Assembly: GCA_031286165.1 (NCBI GenBank) | Contig: JAITUU010000009.1 | Location: 1 to 64,000 of the forward strand | DNA length: 64,000 nt | Reading direction: 5' to 3' | DNA from: Bacteroidales bacterium | GTDB taxonomy: Bacteria; Bacteroidota; Bacteroidia; Bacteroidales; UBA1715 | In this document: positions 51,659-61,026 of the stretch, piece after piece | Position numbering within the stretch: the first letter of the stretch is position 1 | Layout: the number at the start of each line of letters is the position of its first letter | The notes under the pieces: model-generated | Told to the model about the DNA's origin: nothing | Databases searched by the model: none | What the model saw: the letters and a program-made list of their open reading frames with translations, nothing else | Translations under genes and position numbers: made by a program

Positions 51659-52471
51659 TTATTCCACATTTTTTATCTGTTTATCAAAATCCGATTCAAA
51701 CACTCTGTCTTGCAAAGGGCGATTGCGGATTATAATCCATATGGCAACCAAGCGTTTGAGTTTGCGGTGGAAGAAAAGTAAATCCAAATGGTGGTCTTCG
51801 CCGTCAATAATCATACGTTTTTGCCACTCCACAAAAGCAAACCCTTTCCCCATTTCCAGCACAAATTGCTGCAACTCTTTGAGAATGGCATCTTCCAAAT
51901 CTGTTTCAAAATATCCCTTCGGAAGATTCAGAAAATCCAAGAAATAGGGGTCTTTGAACACATTAAATGGCAGGGGCGACTCTTCCGAAACCTGCAAATT
52001 GGCAATTTCCGAACGCTCAAATTCTTTGCGCTCTATGGATTGTTGAAGTTCTCTAACTCCCCAATGCCTTTCGGCAACCTCATTTGCATAAAAAAGACGT
52101 TCTTTATCGTCTTTTAATGGTATAATTAGTTTAAAATGAGACCAATATAATTGTCGCGACAGCGTAGCGACAATTTCAATGTCGGGAAATAATTCGGCAA
52201 ACTGCATCATTCGGCGTAGGTTTTTCAACTCGAAATTTCTTCCGTATTTCTCACTTAATTGTGTCGCCAGCAGCGACACAATTTGCTTTCCGTAATCGGC
52301 ACGGCGATTTTGCAGCACATCTTCGTTGATGCGCTTGCCAACGTTCCAAAACAGCATGGTCATCATACTGTTTGCCTGCACCACCACTACGCGCTTGCTC
52401 TGCTCTATGAGCAGCGAGAGGTCGGCAAGCAGGTGCTGCTCCGCAGGTTCTATTTTTTTGATGTTTTCCAT
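51659..52471 (-). pseudogene. Truncated DUF1016 (YhcG-like) nuclease
   Basis: The N-terminal 240 residues match DUF1016 proteins: LLADLSLLIEQSKRVVVVQAN, YGKQIVSLLATQLSEKYG, LRRMMQFAELFPD and LSWSHF-like QLYWSHFKLIIPL. Then comes the PD-(D/E)xK core with the first acidic residue in HHLDLLFFHRKLKRLVAI. Instead of the expected ELK that carries the other catalytic residues, the frame continues with an unrelated 26-residue tail from about 51740 and stops. The protein is about 70 residues shorter than intact members. It is therefore probably inactive as a nuclease. Phage-defence associations of DUF1016 are known, and it sits beside cas1. Confidence 0.8.
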
Positions 52472-52495
52472 AATTTCCTCTATTACGCAAACCTA

Positions 52496-52660
52496 CTATT
52501 CGTCTCCTACCGAAATAATGTGTCCAATATGATTGATACGGACTTTGAAAATGCCCTCAAAATAAGGCAAACTTTTGATAACTTTATAACCAGTATCTCT
52601 CAGTTCTTTTGATTTTTCCACAGTAGAACTTGTTTCATAATGGTGGATAGATTCAAGCAC
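52496..52660 (-). pseudogene. Possible C-terminal remnant of a type II-C Cas9
   Basis: A frame begins with GTG directly after the rpe stop codon and runs 54 residues before stopping at 52496. It includes HHYETS, then LRDTGYKVIKSLPYFEGIFK and RINHIGHI, a pattern that to my eye resembles the last residues of Bacteroidetes type II-C Cas9 proteins. It is in the same orientation as cas1 and upstream of it, the usual place of cas9. The recognition is from memory and unverified; it may instead be an unrelated small ORF. Confidence 0.4.
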
Positions 52661-53308
52661 CTAACTTCGTTTCAATTCGTCAATTACCGCCGCAGGATTT
52701 TGTGCGCCGAAAATTGCGCTTCCGGCAACTAAAATATCGGCACCGGCTTTAGTTAGTTGGCAACAATTTGTAGTATCTACTCCCCCATCTACTTGTATCA
52801 GTGCTTTGGAGTGTTCGCTCCGAATGAGTTCTTTCAAACGAGCAATTTTACCAAGCGACTGCGTAATAAATTTTTGCCCGCCAAATCCCGGATTTACCGA
52901 CATAATGAGCACCATATCGACTTCCGTAAGTATATCGCGCAGCACTTCCGCCGGCGTGTGCGGATTGAGCGCAACGCCTGCTTTCATGCCCTGTTGCTTA
53001 ATTTCCTGAATGGTACGATGCAAGTGTGTACAGGCTTCGTAGTGCACACACAAAATATCGGCTCCGGCTTGTTTGAAATCGCTAATATACCGCTCCGGTT
53101 TTTCTATCATAAGGTGTACATCAAGCGGCTTTTTCGCGGCTTTTTTTATGGCATGCACCACCGGAAATCCATAGGAAATATTAGGCACAAACACACCGTC
53201 CATAATATCTAAATGAAACCAATCGGCAGCACTTGCGTTCACAAAATCTATATCGGCTTGCAGATGCAAAAAATTTGCAGAAAGCATTGAAGGAGAAACT
53301 ATTGACAT
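52661..53308 (-). CDS. rpe: Ribulose-phosphate 3-epimerase
   Basis: Rpe interconverts ribulose 5-phosphate and xylulose 5-phosphate. The 215-residue TIM barrel has VSPSMLSANFLHLQADI at the start, WFHLDIMDGVFVPNIS with the metal-binding His and catalytic Asp, VHLMIEKPERYI, and MSVNPGFGGQKFI, and it ends with the usual phosphate-binding loop ADILVAGSAIFG. All catalytic residues are present. The spacer upstream (53309-53372) has TTAATGGTGAATGA-type repeats. Confidence 0.96.
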   Translation of the reverse strand: MSIVSPSMLSANFLHLQADIDFVNASAADWFHLDIMDGVFVPNISYGFPVVHAIKKAAKKPLDVHLMIEKPERYISDFKQAGADILCVHYEACTHLHRTIQEIKQQGMKAGVALNPHTPAEVLRDILTEVDMVLIMSVNPGFGGQKFITQSLGKIARLKELIRSEHSKALIQVDGGVDTTNCCQLTKAGADILVAGSAIFGAQNPAAVIDELKRS

Positions 53309-53372
53309 TTTTTTAATGATTAATGGTGAATGATTAATGGTGAATAACTGAAAAATTCGTAATTCGTAATTT

Positions 53373-53906
53373 TTAATTGATATGTAATTCTCCGCTTTCG
53401 TATTTTTTGTATTTAAAGGCTAAAAACGCCAACAAATGTGTGATTGTTTTGAAGGCTTCTTCGCTTTCTTCGCTGATTTTTTGTTTTTTCAAGCGCAGCA
53501 GCAGCAAGCCATACACGGCGGTAATGCAGGCATCTATTTCGTTTTTGAGCGTATTGTTCGATTTTTCTATAATAGTGGCAATGTGCGGCATGGCGGCATT
53601 GAACGCTTCTTTATACTGCACTTCTTCGGGATTTTGCAGGAGTGCAATATTGAAAGCCGAAAGGTCTTGCACCAATTCTTTCAACTGCATTAAGTGTCCG
53701 CTTTGCTCTATTCCTTCGTGTTTCATAGCCGACAGAAACGCTTGAAACCACTGCCGTTCTTCGTAGTGCGCATGGTCGGTCAAATTGCGCTGCGCCACCA
53801 CGTGCTCAAAATTGAAGTTGCAGGCACGAATAAAATCCTCTAATTGCCACATATAAAGAATGTATTCTATAATATTTTCGTTGCGTTTTTGTTTTGCTAT
53901 GAGCAT
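53373..53906 (-). CDS. DUF4924 family protein
   Basis: This 177-residue helical protein matches the Bacteroidetes-only family DUF4924: it starts with KRNENIIEYILYMWQLEDFIR, then an LMQLKELVQDLSAFNIALLQN helix, and ends LLAFLAFKYKKYESGELHI. No enzyme motif is visible. The function is unknown. It lies between rpe and the S4 protein gene and all are on the same strand. Confidence 0.85.
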   Translation of the reverse strand: MLIAKQKRNENIIEYILYMWQLEDFIRACNFNFEHVVAQRNLTDHAHYEERQWFQAFLSAMKHEGIEQSGHLMQLKELVQDLSAFNIALLQNPEEVQYKEAFNAAMPHIATIIEKSNNTLKNEIDACITAVYGLLLLRLKKQKISEESEEAFKTITHLLAFLAFKYKKYESGELHIN

Positions 53907-53936
53907 AGTGTATAATTTTGTACAAACATAACAAAA

Positions 53937-54323
53937 CTATTGCAAATACCCAAATTCCTCCATATCGCGGCGGTCTTTTTTTGTGGGGCGACCAAGTCCG
54001 CGCTCGCGAAACACGGGTTTTACCAATCGTGCCGTTTCCCATTTTTCAATTTCTTCGGCAGGGGTTATATCTTCCACAAAATCTACCACCACTTTTGCCG
54101 ATTCGCGTTGTGCCAAAAGCCCCAGTACCTTATACGTGCGCGGAAATGGCGGTTTTTTCACCAACACCACATCGCCCACTTGCAGTGTGCGCGAAGGTTT
54201 TACAAACACAGCGTTTACCGCAATTTGATTGTTCTTGCAGGCAGCAGTAGCCAAACTCCGCGTTTTGTACAAACGCACCGCCCACAACCATTTATCTATG
54301 CGTATATTTTCTTCTATTTTCAT
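53937..54323 (-). CDS. S4-domain RNA-binding protein (Hsp15/HslR-like)
   Basis: The 128-residue protein is a single S4 RNA-binding domain: IRIDKWLWAVRLYKTRSLAT followed by NAVFVKPSRTLQVGDVV. In HslR/Hsp15 proteins this binds free 50S subunits with stalled peptidyl-tRNA. A C-terminal basic extension (RERGLGRPTKKDRRDMEEF) is typical. It is followed by DUF4924 with a 30-bp gap. Confidence 0.9.
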   Translation of the reverse strand: MKIEENIRIDKWLWAVRLYKTRSLATAACKNNQIAVNAVFVKPSRTLQVGDVVLVKKPPFPRTYKVLGLLAQRESAKVVVDFVEDITPAEEIEKWETARLVKPVFRERGLGRPTKKDRRDMEEFGYLQ

Positions 54324-54363
54324 ATATCAAATAACGGAAGAACTGAATAACTCAACTCTCAAC

Positions 54364-54876
54364 TTATTTATACCACCCAGCATACATCACGTAATTGTTG
54401 GCAATTTTGTTAATCATTTCGCGGGTTTGCGCAGGGTCTATATCCTTCACTTTTTTGGCGGGCACTCCGGCGTAAATACTATTGGGTTCCAGCACTTCAC
54501 CATCGCGCACAAGTGCATTGGCGGCTATTATGGTATTTTCTTGCACTACAGCGTGGTCCAAAATTGTGGCACCCATACCTATCAACACATCGTTTTTTAT
54601 GGTTGCTCCGTGAATGGTTACATTGTGCCCTACAGAAATATTGTCGCCCATCACAATTTTTGATTTTTCGTACAAACAATGCAACACCGCACCATCTTGA
54701 ATATTCACTTTATTGCCTATGCGAATAGAATTAACATCGCCGCGCAGCACCGCATTGAACCATATACTGCAATCGTTGCCCACCGTAACATCACCCACAA
54801 TAGTGGCATTTTCTGCTAAAAAACAATTTTCGCCAAACTGCGGCGTACATCCTCGTACCGATTTTATTAAAGCCAT
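54364..54876 (-). CDS. Gamma-class carbonic anhydrase-like protein
   Basis: A 170-residue left-handed beta-helix protein: hexapeptide repeats run from about residue 20 to 130 (NATIVGDVTVGNDCSIWFN, IRIGNKVNIQDGAVLH, IVMGDNISVGHNVTIHG). The three zinc-ligand histidines of the gamma carbonic anhydrase fold lie at VLHCL, VGHN and TIHG. It also resembles YrdA/PaaY, whose catalytic role is unproven. A -7 element TAGATTTG is at 54917-54924 on the minus strand. Confidence 0.9.
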   Translation of the reverse strand: MALIKSVRGCTPQFGENCFLAENATIVGDVTVGNDCSIWFNAVLRGDVNSIRIGNKVNIQDGAVLHCLYEKSKIVMGDNISVGHNVTIHGATIKNDVLIGMGATILDHAVVQENTIIAANALVRDGEVLEPNSIYAGVPAKKVKDIDPAQTREMINKIANNYVMYAGWYK

Positions 54877-55011
54877 ACTGTTGTTTATCTCTAAATTTTT
54901 ATGTAATTTTGTAGTGCAAATCTACACTTTTTTTCTCCAAAAAGCAAACGAGAAATGGCTGTTTCAAATTTCAATCTAACATCGAATAACTAACAACTAA
55001 CAACTGATTGT

Positions 55012-56166
55012 ATGGCATCACTTTTAATTGTGGACGACGAACGCGCCATTCGCAACACGCTCAAAGATATTTTGGAAGTAGAAAACTACTCCGTAGATAC
55101 CGCCGAAGACGGCAAACAGGCTCTCGAAAAAATTCAAAACGGCAAATACGACCTTGTGTTTTCCGACATTAAAATGCCCAATATGGACGGCACGGAACTC
55201 CTCGAAGCCATAGTGCGCGAACGCGGAAACACCCTGCCCGTAATTCTCATTTCGGGACACGCCACCATAGACATTGCCGTAGATGCCCTTAAAAAAGGTG
55301 CCTACGATTTTATAGAAAAACCTCTTGACCTCAATCGCATACTGATAACCACGCGCAATGCGCTCGAAAAAAACGTGCTAATGCACGAAACCTCGAAATT
55401 GAAGAAAAAAATAGCAGGGCAGTACGAAATGATAGGAAATTCGACAGCATTGCAGGCTATCAAAACCGATATTGCAAAAATAGCACCCACCGATGCCCGC
55501 GTGCTTATTACCGGTCCCAATGGTGCCGGCAAAGAATTGGTGGCTCGCGCTATTCACGAACAAAGTGCGCGTGCAAAATTTCCGTTTATAGAAGTGAATT
55601 GCGCCGCAATACCAACAGAACTCATTGAAAGTGAACTATTTGGACACGAAAAAGGTTCGTTTACTTCGGCAGTAAAAACCCGCATAGGAAAATTTGAACA
55701 AGCCGAAGGCGGCACTATTTTTTTAGACGAAATTGGCGACATGAGTCTTGCCGCACAAGCAAAAGTGCTCCGCGCTCTGCAAGAGAAAAAAATTACCCGT
55801 GTGGGTGGAGAAAAAGATATTTCGGTAGATGTGCGCGTAATAGCCGCCACCAACAAAGATTTGAAAGAAGAAATTGCCGAAAAACGCTTTCGCGAAGATT
55901 TATACCACCGCCTGAGTGTAATAGTAATACGAGTACCTGCCCTCAACGAACGATTAGACGATATTCCCCTGCTCGCCGAACATTTTTGCACAGCCATTTG
56001 CGCCGATATGGGTATTCCGAAAAAAACAATTTCACCGCAGGCAATAGCACAACTGCAAACCTATTCATGGTCGGGCAATATTCGCGAATTTCGCAATGTC
56101 ATAGAACGCCTCATCATTCTCGGCGGCAAAACCATTGACGAAAACGATGTAAAGCAGTATATGTAG
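55012..56166 (+). CDS. NtrC-family response regulator without HTH and with altered GAFTGA loop
   Basis: The 384-residue protein has a receiver (1-120, Asp in LVFSDIKMPNMDG) and an AAA+ domain of sigma-54 activators (about 140-370) with Walker A GPNGAGKE, Walker B GTIFLDEIGDMS, and the arginine-finger region REDLYHRLSVI. The GAFTGA loop, which contacts sigma-54, reads GSFTSA here. The C-terminal Fis-type HTH is missing: the protein ends at the end of the AAA+ lid (ENDVKQYM). It may be an unorthodox activator or act on another target. No histidine kinase gene is next to it. Confidence 0.9.
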   Translation: MASLLIVDDERAIRNTLKDILEVENYSVDTAEDGKQALEKIQNGKYDLVFSDIKMPNMDGTELLEAIVRERGNTLPVILISGHATIDIAVDALKKGAYDFIEKPLDLNRILITTRNALEKNVLMHETSKLKKKIAGQYEMIGNSTALQAIKTDIAKIAPTDARVLITGPNGAGKELVARAIHEQSARAKFPFIEVNCAAIPTELIESELFGHEKGSFTSAVKTRIGKFEQAEGGTIFLDEIGDMSLAAQAKVLRALQEKKITRVGGEKDISVDVRVIAATNKDLKEEIAEKRFREDLYHRLSVIVIRVPALNERLDDIPLLAEHFCTAICADMGIPKKTISPQAIAQLQTYSWSGNIREFRNVIERLIILGGKTIDENDVKQYM

Positions 56167-56198
56167 ATAGGTTTCAGGGATTAGTTATCAGTTGTTAG

Positions 56199-56237
56199 AA
56201 AAAAAACCTCTGCAAACAATGTGCAGAGGATTTTTTT
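56199..56237. terminator. Bidirectional terminator between the regulator and PPi-PFK gene
   Basis: CCTCTGCA / TGCAGAGG stem, loop AACAATG, with A/T runs on both sides, between convergent genes. Confidence 0.88.
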
Positions 56238-56256
56238 ATAGCGAACAACTCGTGAA

Positions 56257-57891
56257 TTATTTTTGTTCGAGTTGAAGGGTTTTTGTTGTTTGGTCACACA
56301 CCGAACTTGGTCCCCAATATTGAATTGGACCCGGATACACGTAGCAGGTTTTAGTAGCCCATTCTTCGCGTTTCGATGCAAAGAAGGTATATGGTTTTCC
56401 GGTAAGTGTTACCAATGCTTTTTGAATTACGGGTTTCATGTGTCCATGACGTTTTTCCATGTTCATCATCATGGTTACAGGCACTCCGCCCGCTATCCAT
56501 TCGTTTGCCGGTGCGGTGGTGTTACGAATAGACGACATATAGCCGGTTTTTCCTGCACCAATTAATTGTGCAGCATTGAAACCAAGTGAATAACAATAAT
56601 CGGCATCAAAATTCGATGGTGCAGCGCAACGACCTTCGTAACCGAAGAAGTGTGCCAGACCTGAGAATTTACCTTTGTATGAACCGGCACTTTTGCGAGC
56701 GGCAAGTTCTTTTCCTACCATTTCGATAAGTAATTTTTCGGTTTCTATAAGCGATACTTGCACGTTTCCGTGAGGGTCGCGGTCGAGTGTTAATTGGCGA
56801 GCAATGGCATCGGGCAAACTATTATATACCGCTGCGCTTGCAGGCGTCAATCCTTTGAGTGCTTTTTGCACATCGGTTTCGTGCGCCAAAAGGTCGTTCA
56901 ATTCCGAAATCAACACTTTCATTTCGGGAATAAATTCAATTAATCCTTCGGGAATAAGTGCCACACCAAAATTTTCACCATTATTGCCGCGAGCAGCCAC
57001 CACATCGGCTATGCTGTTTACCACTTCTTTCAAGGTTTGTTTTTTTGCCTCTACTTCTTCCGAAATAATGCAAATATTTGGTTGCGTTTGCAAAGCGCAC
57101 TCCAAACCAATATGCGAAGCCGAGCGACCCATTAATTTGATAAAGTGCCAATATTTTTTTGCAGAATTTGCATCGCGCATAATATTTCCTATCACTTCGG
57201 AATATACTTTACACGCCGTATCGAAACCAAACGATGTTTCTATCATTTCGTTTTTAAGGTCGCCGTCTATTGTTTTTGGGCAACCTATTACTTGTATGCC
57301 GGTATTTTTTTCCAAATAATATTCAGCAAGCACACAGGCATTGGTATTTGAATCATCGCCGCCAATAATTACTAATGCTTTAATATTCAATGCATTGCAA
57401 ATCTCCACACCTTTGTCGAATTGTGCGGTTTCTTCCAATTTTGTGCGTCCGCTACCAATAATATCGAAACCGCCGGTATTGCGATATTCATCTATAATTG
57501 CAGCCGTAAGTTCTATATATTGGTGGTCCACCAATCCACCCGGACCGCCGAGAAAGCCGTAAAGTTTATTGGCAGGGTTGAGTTTTTTCAAGCCATCGAA
57601 AATTCCCGAAATCACATTGTGCCCACCCGGAGCCTGACCGCCCGAAAGAATTACACCCACATTGATTGCAGGTTTTTCGGTAGCGCATGAGCATCCGCAC
57701 GCCGGCGCACCTTCTTCAAACGAAAGAATAGGCATTCCGTAGGTGTGAGGAAAAAGTTTTTTAATTTCGGCTTGGTCGGCAACCGATTGAGTAGCCGCAC
57801 CGGTTACAAGTTTCACCGAAGCACCTTGCAACGATTTTGGGAGTTTGGGAGCGTATGCTGCACGCTCTTTTTGTAATGCACTTATTGCCAT
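56257..57891 (-). CDS. pfp: Pyrophosphate-dependent phosphofructokinase
   Basis: This enzyme makes fructose 1,6-bisphosphate from fructose 6-phosphate and PPi, reversibly. The 544-residue protein has the long-type layout: [37 protein letters not shown] and [14 protein letters not shown] in place of GGDG and the Lys of PKTIDGD are hallmarks of PPi use. Length (about 550) matches the long PPi-PFK subgroup. With HppA in this window, PPi appears to serve as an energy currency. A -7 element TATTTTTG lies at 57944-57951 on the minus strand. Confidence 0.95.
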   Translation of the reverse strand: MAISALQKERAAYAPKLPKSLQGASVKLVTGAATQSVADQAEIKKLFPHTYGMPILSFEEGAPACGCSCATEKPAINVGVILSGGQAPGGHNVISGIFDGLKKLNPANKLYGFLGGPGGLVDHQYIELTAAIIDEYRNTGGFDIIGSGRTKLEETAQFDKGVEICNALNIKALVIIGGDDSNTNACVLAEYYLEKNTGIQVIGCPKTIDGDLKNEMIETSFGFDTACKVYSEVIGNIMRDANSAKKYWHFIKLMGRSASHIGLECALQTQPNICIISEEVEAKKQTLKEVVNSIADVVAARGNNGENFGVALIPEGLIEFIPEMKVLISELNDLLAHETDVQKALKGLTPASAAVYNSLPDAIARQLTLDRDPHGNVQVSLIETEKLLIEMVGKELAARKSAGSYKGKFSGLAHFFGYEGRCAAPSNFDADYCYSLGFNAAQLIGAGKTGYMSSIRNTTAPANEWIAGGVPVTMMMNMEKRHGHMKPVIQKALVTLTGKPYTFFASKREEWATKTCYVYPGPIQYWGPSSVCDQTTKTLQLEQK

Positions 57892-57996
57892 ACTGTTGTA
57901 TTTTTAATTATTGTAAAAGTTATTCATTGGAAATTAATTGCCACAAAAATACAATTTAATTGAGAACTGAAAGTTGAAAATTGAAAATTATTTCCC

Positions 57997-58626
57997 TTAA
58001 TGCAATTTTGCTCCTACGAGGAGCATAAATTCTTCGCGAGTTTCTTTGTTGGTAAACGCACCGGTAAATGCCGAGGTGGTAGTGGCGGAATTTTGTTTTT
58101 GCACACCGCGCATTTGCATACACAAGTGCTCCGCCTCCACTATTACCGCAACTCCCAGCGGATTCAAGGTTTCTTGTATGCAGTTGCGAATTTGTACCGT
58201 AAGGCGTTCTTGCACTTGCAGGCGGCGCGAAAAAATTTCCACCACGCGGGCTATTTTACTCAGTCCGGTAATGTACCCGTTGGGAATATACGCCACATGC
58301 GCCTTGCCTATAAAAGGCAGCAAATGATGCTCGCACAAGGAATAAATTTCAATATCTTTTACCAACACCATTTGGCGATATTCTTCTTTGAACATAGCCG
58401 AACGCAGTACTTCCTGCGGATTGCAATCGTAGCCGTGCATAAAAAACTGCATAGCCTTTGCCACGCGCATCGGCGTTTTTTCAAGTCCTTCGCGATTGGG
58501 GTCTTCGCCGAGTAAATGTAAAATTTCTTTATAGTGGGCTGCCAATTTGTTGGTGGTATCATTGTTGAACTGCTCTATGCGTTGGTAATTCGCCGGTTCA
58601 AAATCATCGTCTTCGCTGTAAATCAT
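57997..58626 (-). CDS. folE: GTP cyclohydrolase I
   Basis: FolE converts GTP to 7,8-dihydroneopterin triphosphate, the entry to folate and also to queuosine. The start at 58626 gives 209 residues; an upstream in-frame ATG at 58659 is less likely since a -7 element (TATTTTTG, 58647-58654) overlaps the extra codons. The zinc Cys-His pair is in [20 protein letters not shown] and the second Cys in [12 protein letters not shown], and the catalytic segment is [11 protein letters not shown]. All are intact. Confidence 0.96.
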   Translation of the reverse strand: MIYSEDDDFEPANYQRIEQFNNDTTNKLAAHYKEILHLLGEDPNREGLEKTPMRVAKAMQFFMHGYDCNPQEVLRSAMFKEEYRQMVLVKDIEIYSLCEHHLLPFIGKAHVAYIPNGYITGLSKIARVVEIFSRRLQVQERLTVQIRNCIQETLNPLGVAVIVEAEHLCMQMRGVQKQNSATTTSAFTGAFTNKETREEFMLLVGAKLH

Positions 58627-58757
58627 TGCAATAGTATTTTTTTTTGCAAAAATAATCAATTACGGATTATTACTTACGAATTACAACACATTTTGTTCGA
58701 CAAATAAACAGTGAAACTTCTTTTTCCAAAATAATACAACATACGAGAAACTGAAAA

Positions 58758-59681
58758 CTAACGTTCCTGCAATTTCTTCGCCGCCTCTATTTGACTGCGC
58801 GATTTGCTTTGCGTAACCACATACACGCCGGCAAACACCAACACGGCAGCAAGTGCGGTATTCCAGCCGAAAGCATCTATGCCCACTACAATTGCCACCG
58901 TGGTAGTTACTATGGGTTGCACGTAATTGTACATACTCAGCGTGGTGGGGCGCAGCAGTTTTTGCCCGAAGGGAATACACAAATACGTAGCAAAGGAGGC
59001 AATTATCACAATATACGCAATTCGCGCATAATCATATCGGTTTATAGTTTGCCACGCGGTTGCCTCCACATCGTTCAAGCAAAAAGGCAACGACACAATC
59101 GCGGCAAAAAGAAACATCCACTTCATAAGTGTAACAGCCTTGTGTTTGAGAATCAGATTTTTGAACGCAGTGAGATACAGCGCGTATGACAGCACCGAAA
59201 GCAAACACAGTAAATTTCCCGACAAACTACCACCTGCTCCGCCCACGTGCATACCCGTTACTATGAGCAATAGTGCACCACTTGCGCCAATAAACACGCC
59301 GGCAGTTTTCTTTTTGGTAATGGGTTCTTTTTGATACAATGCCGCCAAAATCATGGTAACAATGGGTCCCAGCGTAATAATAATAGCAGCATTGATAGGC
59401 GTGGTGAGCGAAAGACCCATAACAAAGGAAAATTGATTGCCCACCACGGCAGCCATACCTGCCAAAAACAGCATGAGCAAATCGCGTTTACTCACGCGCT
59501 CTTCTTTCATACATGCCGATACTGCCCAAAAAAGCACTGTGGCTCCCAGCACACGCAAAAAATACAGCGTATAAGGACTCAACACAGCGAGTACGCGCTT
59601 ACTCATGGGATTATTCAGCCCAAATGCAACATTTACCAGCAACATAGTAAGGTGTCCTTTATAACTTTTTTCGTTCAGCAT
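58758..59681 (-). CDS. EamA-family transporter (DMT superfamily)
   Basis: The 307-residue protein has ten hydrophobic helices arranged as two EamA repeats, each ending with the typical LGPIVTMILAALY or YVQPIVTTTVAIVVG motif. Start: ATG at 59681. A -7 element TATTTTTG is at 59720-59727. These transporters export amino acids, metabolites or drugs, and the substrate is unknown. It lies downstream of cysK with a terminator between, so it probably uses its own promoter. Confidence 0.88.
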   Translation of the reverse strand: MLNEKSYKGHLTMLLVNVAFGLNNPMSKRVLAVLSPYTLYFLRVLGATVLFWAVSACMKEERVSKRDLLMLFLAGMAAVVGNQFSFVMGLSLTTPINAAIIITLGPIVTMILAALYQKEPITKKKTAGVFIGASGALLLIVTGMHVGGAGGSLSGNLLCLLSVLSYALYLTAFKNLILKHKAVTLMKWMFLFAAIVSLPFCLNDVEATAWQTINRYDYARIAYIVIIASFATYLCIPFGQKLLRPTTLSMYNYVQPIVTTTVAIVVGIDAFGWNTALAAVLVFAGVYVVTQSKSRSQIEAAKKLQER

Positions 59682-59780
59682 AATACGAGTGTTTGTGTAT
59701 AGCATGAAATTGTACAAGTCAAAAATACAGTTTTGTTTGAAACCACTACCGTCTTTACTCGTTTATTTTCGTGCCACCAT

Positions 59781-59819
59781 AAAAAAACGGACGAAACAAT
59801 CTCTTGCTTCGTCCGTTTT
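59781..59819 (-). terminator. Terminator of cysK
   Basis: A 12-bp stem AAAACGGACGAA / TTCGTCCGTTTT, with A-run continuing as T-run on the minus strand. Confidence 0.85.
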
Positions 59820-59844
59820 CACAACTATGTATAAAAAACTTTTC

Positions 59845-60792
59845 TTAGAGAGGATACTCATCAAAAGCATAGAGCACGGTAGAGAGGTAGCGTTCGCCGG
59901 TGTCGGGCAATACGGCTACAATGTTTTTGCCTTTGTTTTCAGGCAAAAGGGCAAGTTGCAAGGCGGCATACACGGCTGCACCGGAAGAAATTCCCACCAA
60001 AAGACCTTCGTTTTTCGCCAATTCGCGCGAGGTGCGAATAGCATCATCACTTTTCACAACAACAATGCTATCTACCGAAGTGCGGTCGAAGGTTTGCGGC
60101 ACAAAACCGGCTCCAATCCCTTGAATTTTGTGTGGCGCAGGATTCCCGCCCGAAAGTACGGGCGATTCCGCCGGTTCTACGGCTACTATTTGTACGCTTG
60201 GTTTCAATTCTTTCAAGCGTTTACCCACTCCCGAAACGGTTCCACCGGTGCCCACGCCCGAAACAAAAATATCGACTTTCCCGTCCGTATCACGCCAAAT
60301 TTCTTCGGCAGTGGTGCGAATGTGCACGGCGGGGTTTGCCGGGTTTTCAAACTGTTGCAAAATAATTGCATTCGGCGTAGATGCCTGCAACTCTTCGGCT
60401 TTGGCAATGGCACCTTTCATACCTTTCGCTCCTTCGGTGAGCACAAGTTCCGCGCCAAGTGCTTTGAGCAAATTACGGCGTTCCAAACTCATGGTTTCGG
60501 GCATTGTTAATATCAGGCGGTAGCCTTTGATGGACGACACATACGCCAATCCGATACCGGTGTTACCACTCGTAGGCTCTATAATTACCGAACCGGGTTT
60601 GAGCGTGCCTTTCTTTTCAGCATCTTCTATCATAGAAAATGCAATGCGGTCTTTCACGCTGCCAAGTGGGTTGAAATACTCCAATTTACCGATAATATGC
60701 GCACCGGCATGGTGTTTTTGTGCGAAATTGCCCAACTCCAAAAGCGGGGTATTTCCAATCAGGTCTGTCAGTTTTTTTGCGATTGTACTCAT
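59845..60792 (-). CDS. cysK: Cysteine synthase A (O-acetylserine sulfhydrylase)
   Basis: CysK makes cysteine from O-acetylserine and sulfide with PLP. The 315-residue protein has the PLP lysine in [16 protein letters not shown], the phosphate loop [27 protein letters not shown] and the C-terminal [12 protein letters not shown]. It starts [20 protein letters not shown], the usual CysK opening. The bulk of the family uses sulfide; CysM-type substrate use cannot be excluded. A -7 element lies at 60844-60851. It is transcribed away from the neighbouring cassette. Confidence 0.95.
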   Translation of the reverse strand: MSTIAKKLTDLIGNTPLLELGNFAQKHHAGAHIIGKLEYFNPLGSVKDRIAFSMIEDAEKKGTLKPGSVIIEPTSGNTGIGLAYVSSIKGYRLILTMPETMSLERRNLLKALGAELVLTEGAKGMKGAIAKAEELQASTPNAIILQQFENPANPAVHIRTTAEEIWRDTDGKVDIFVSGVGTGGTVSGVGKRLKELKPSVQIVAVEPAESPVLSGGNPAPHKIQGIGAGFVPQTFDRTSVDSIVVVKSDDAIRTSRELAKNEGLLVGISSGAAVYAALQLALLPENKGKNIVAVLPDTGERYLSTVLYAFDEYPL

Positions 60793-60843
60793 GACTATTT
60801 GTGTTTAAAAGTTTATATTTATATTTCCATTACTTTGATAGTG

Positions 60844-60851
60844 CAAATATA
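60844..60851 (-). promoter_or_regulatory. -7 promoter element of cysK (TATATTTG)
   Basis: Perfect TAnnTTTG on the minus strand, 51 bp before the cysK ATG. Confidence 0.55.
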
Positions 60852-60885
60852 TACTAAAACTATCGGCTTTGAAATACCTTTTTGA

Positions 60886-61026
60886 CGGTATATTTTCAAA
60901 ATACGTATTAGAGCGGATACAAAATTACCAACCTACGCCACCGATAGCATAACAGCCGACAAAGAGGCGTATTTGCTTTGGGTGGAAAAACAACTAAACG
61001 AAGAATTTGGGGGGTCGGAAGAATGA
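60886..61026 (+). pseudogene. Cassette frame A, copy 2: 5'-truncated C-terminal fragment
   Basis: The open frame begins after a stop at 60883-60885 and has no ATG; it ends DSITADKEAYLLWVEKQLNE and then FGGSEE, stopping inside gene B (ATGA overlap). The 84 bp from 60929 to 61012 match the copy at 14633-14716 with one mismatch. Upstream of 60929 the two copies are unrelated. It appears to be a residual 3' end of a longer gene. Confidence 0.6.
60929..61012. repeat. 84-bp inverted repeat, copy 2 (3' end of frame A)
   Basis: Reverse complement of 14633-14716 with one mismatch. A second block, 27 bp at 61137-61163, is identical to 14482-14508 (inverted). Confidence 0.9.

Noticed and set aside
48590-53308. 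Search for a CRISPR array, tracrRNA or cas2 near cas1
   Set aside because: No repeated 30-40-bp unit with spacers and no cas2-like frame was found on either strand around cas1.
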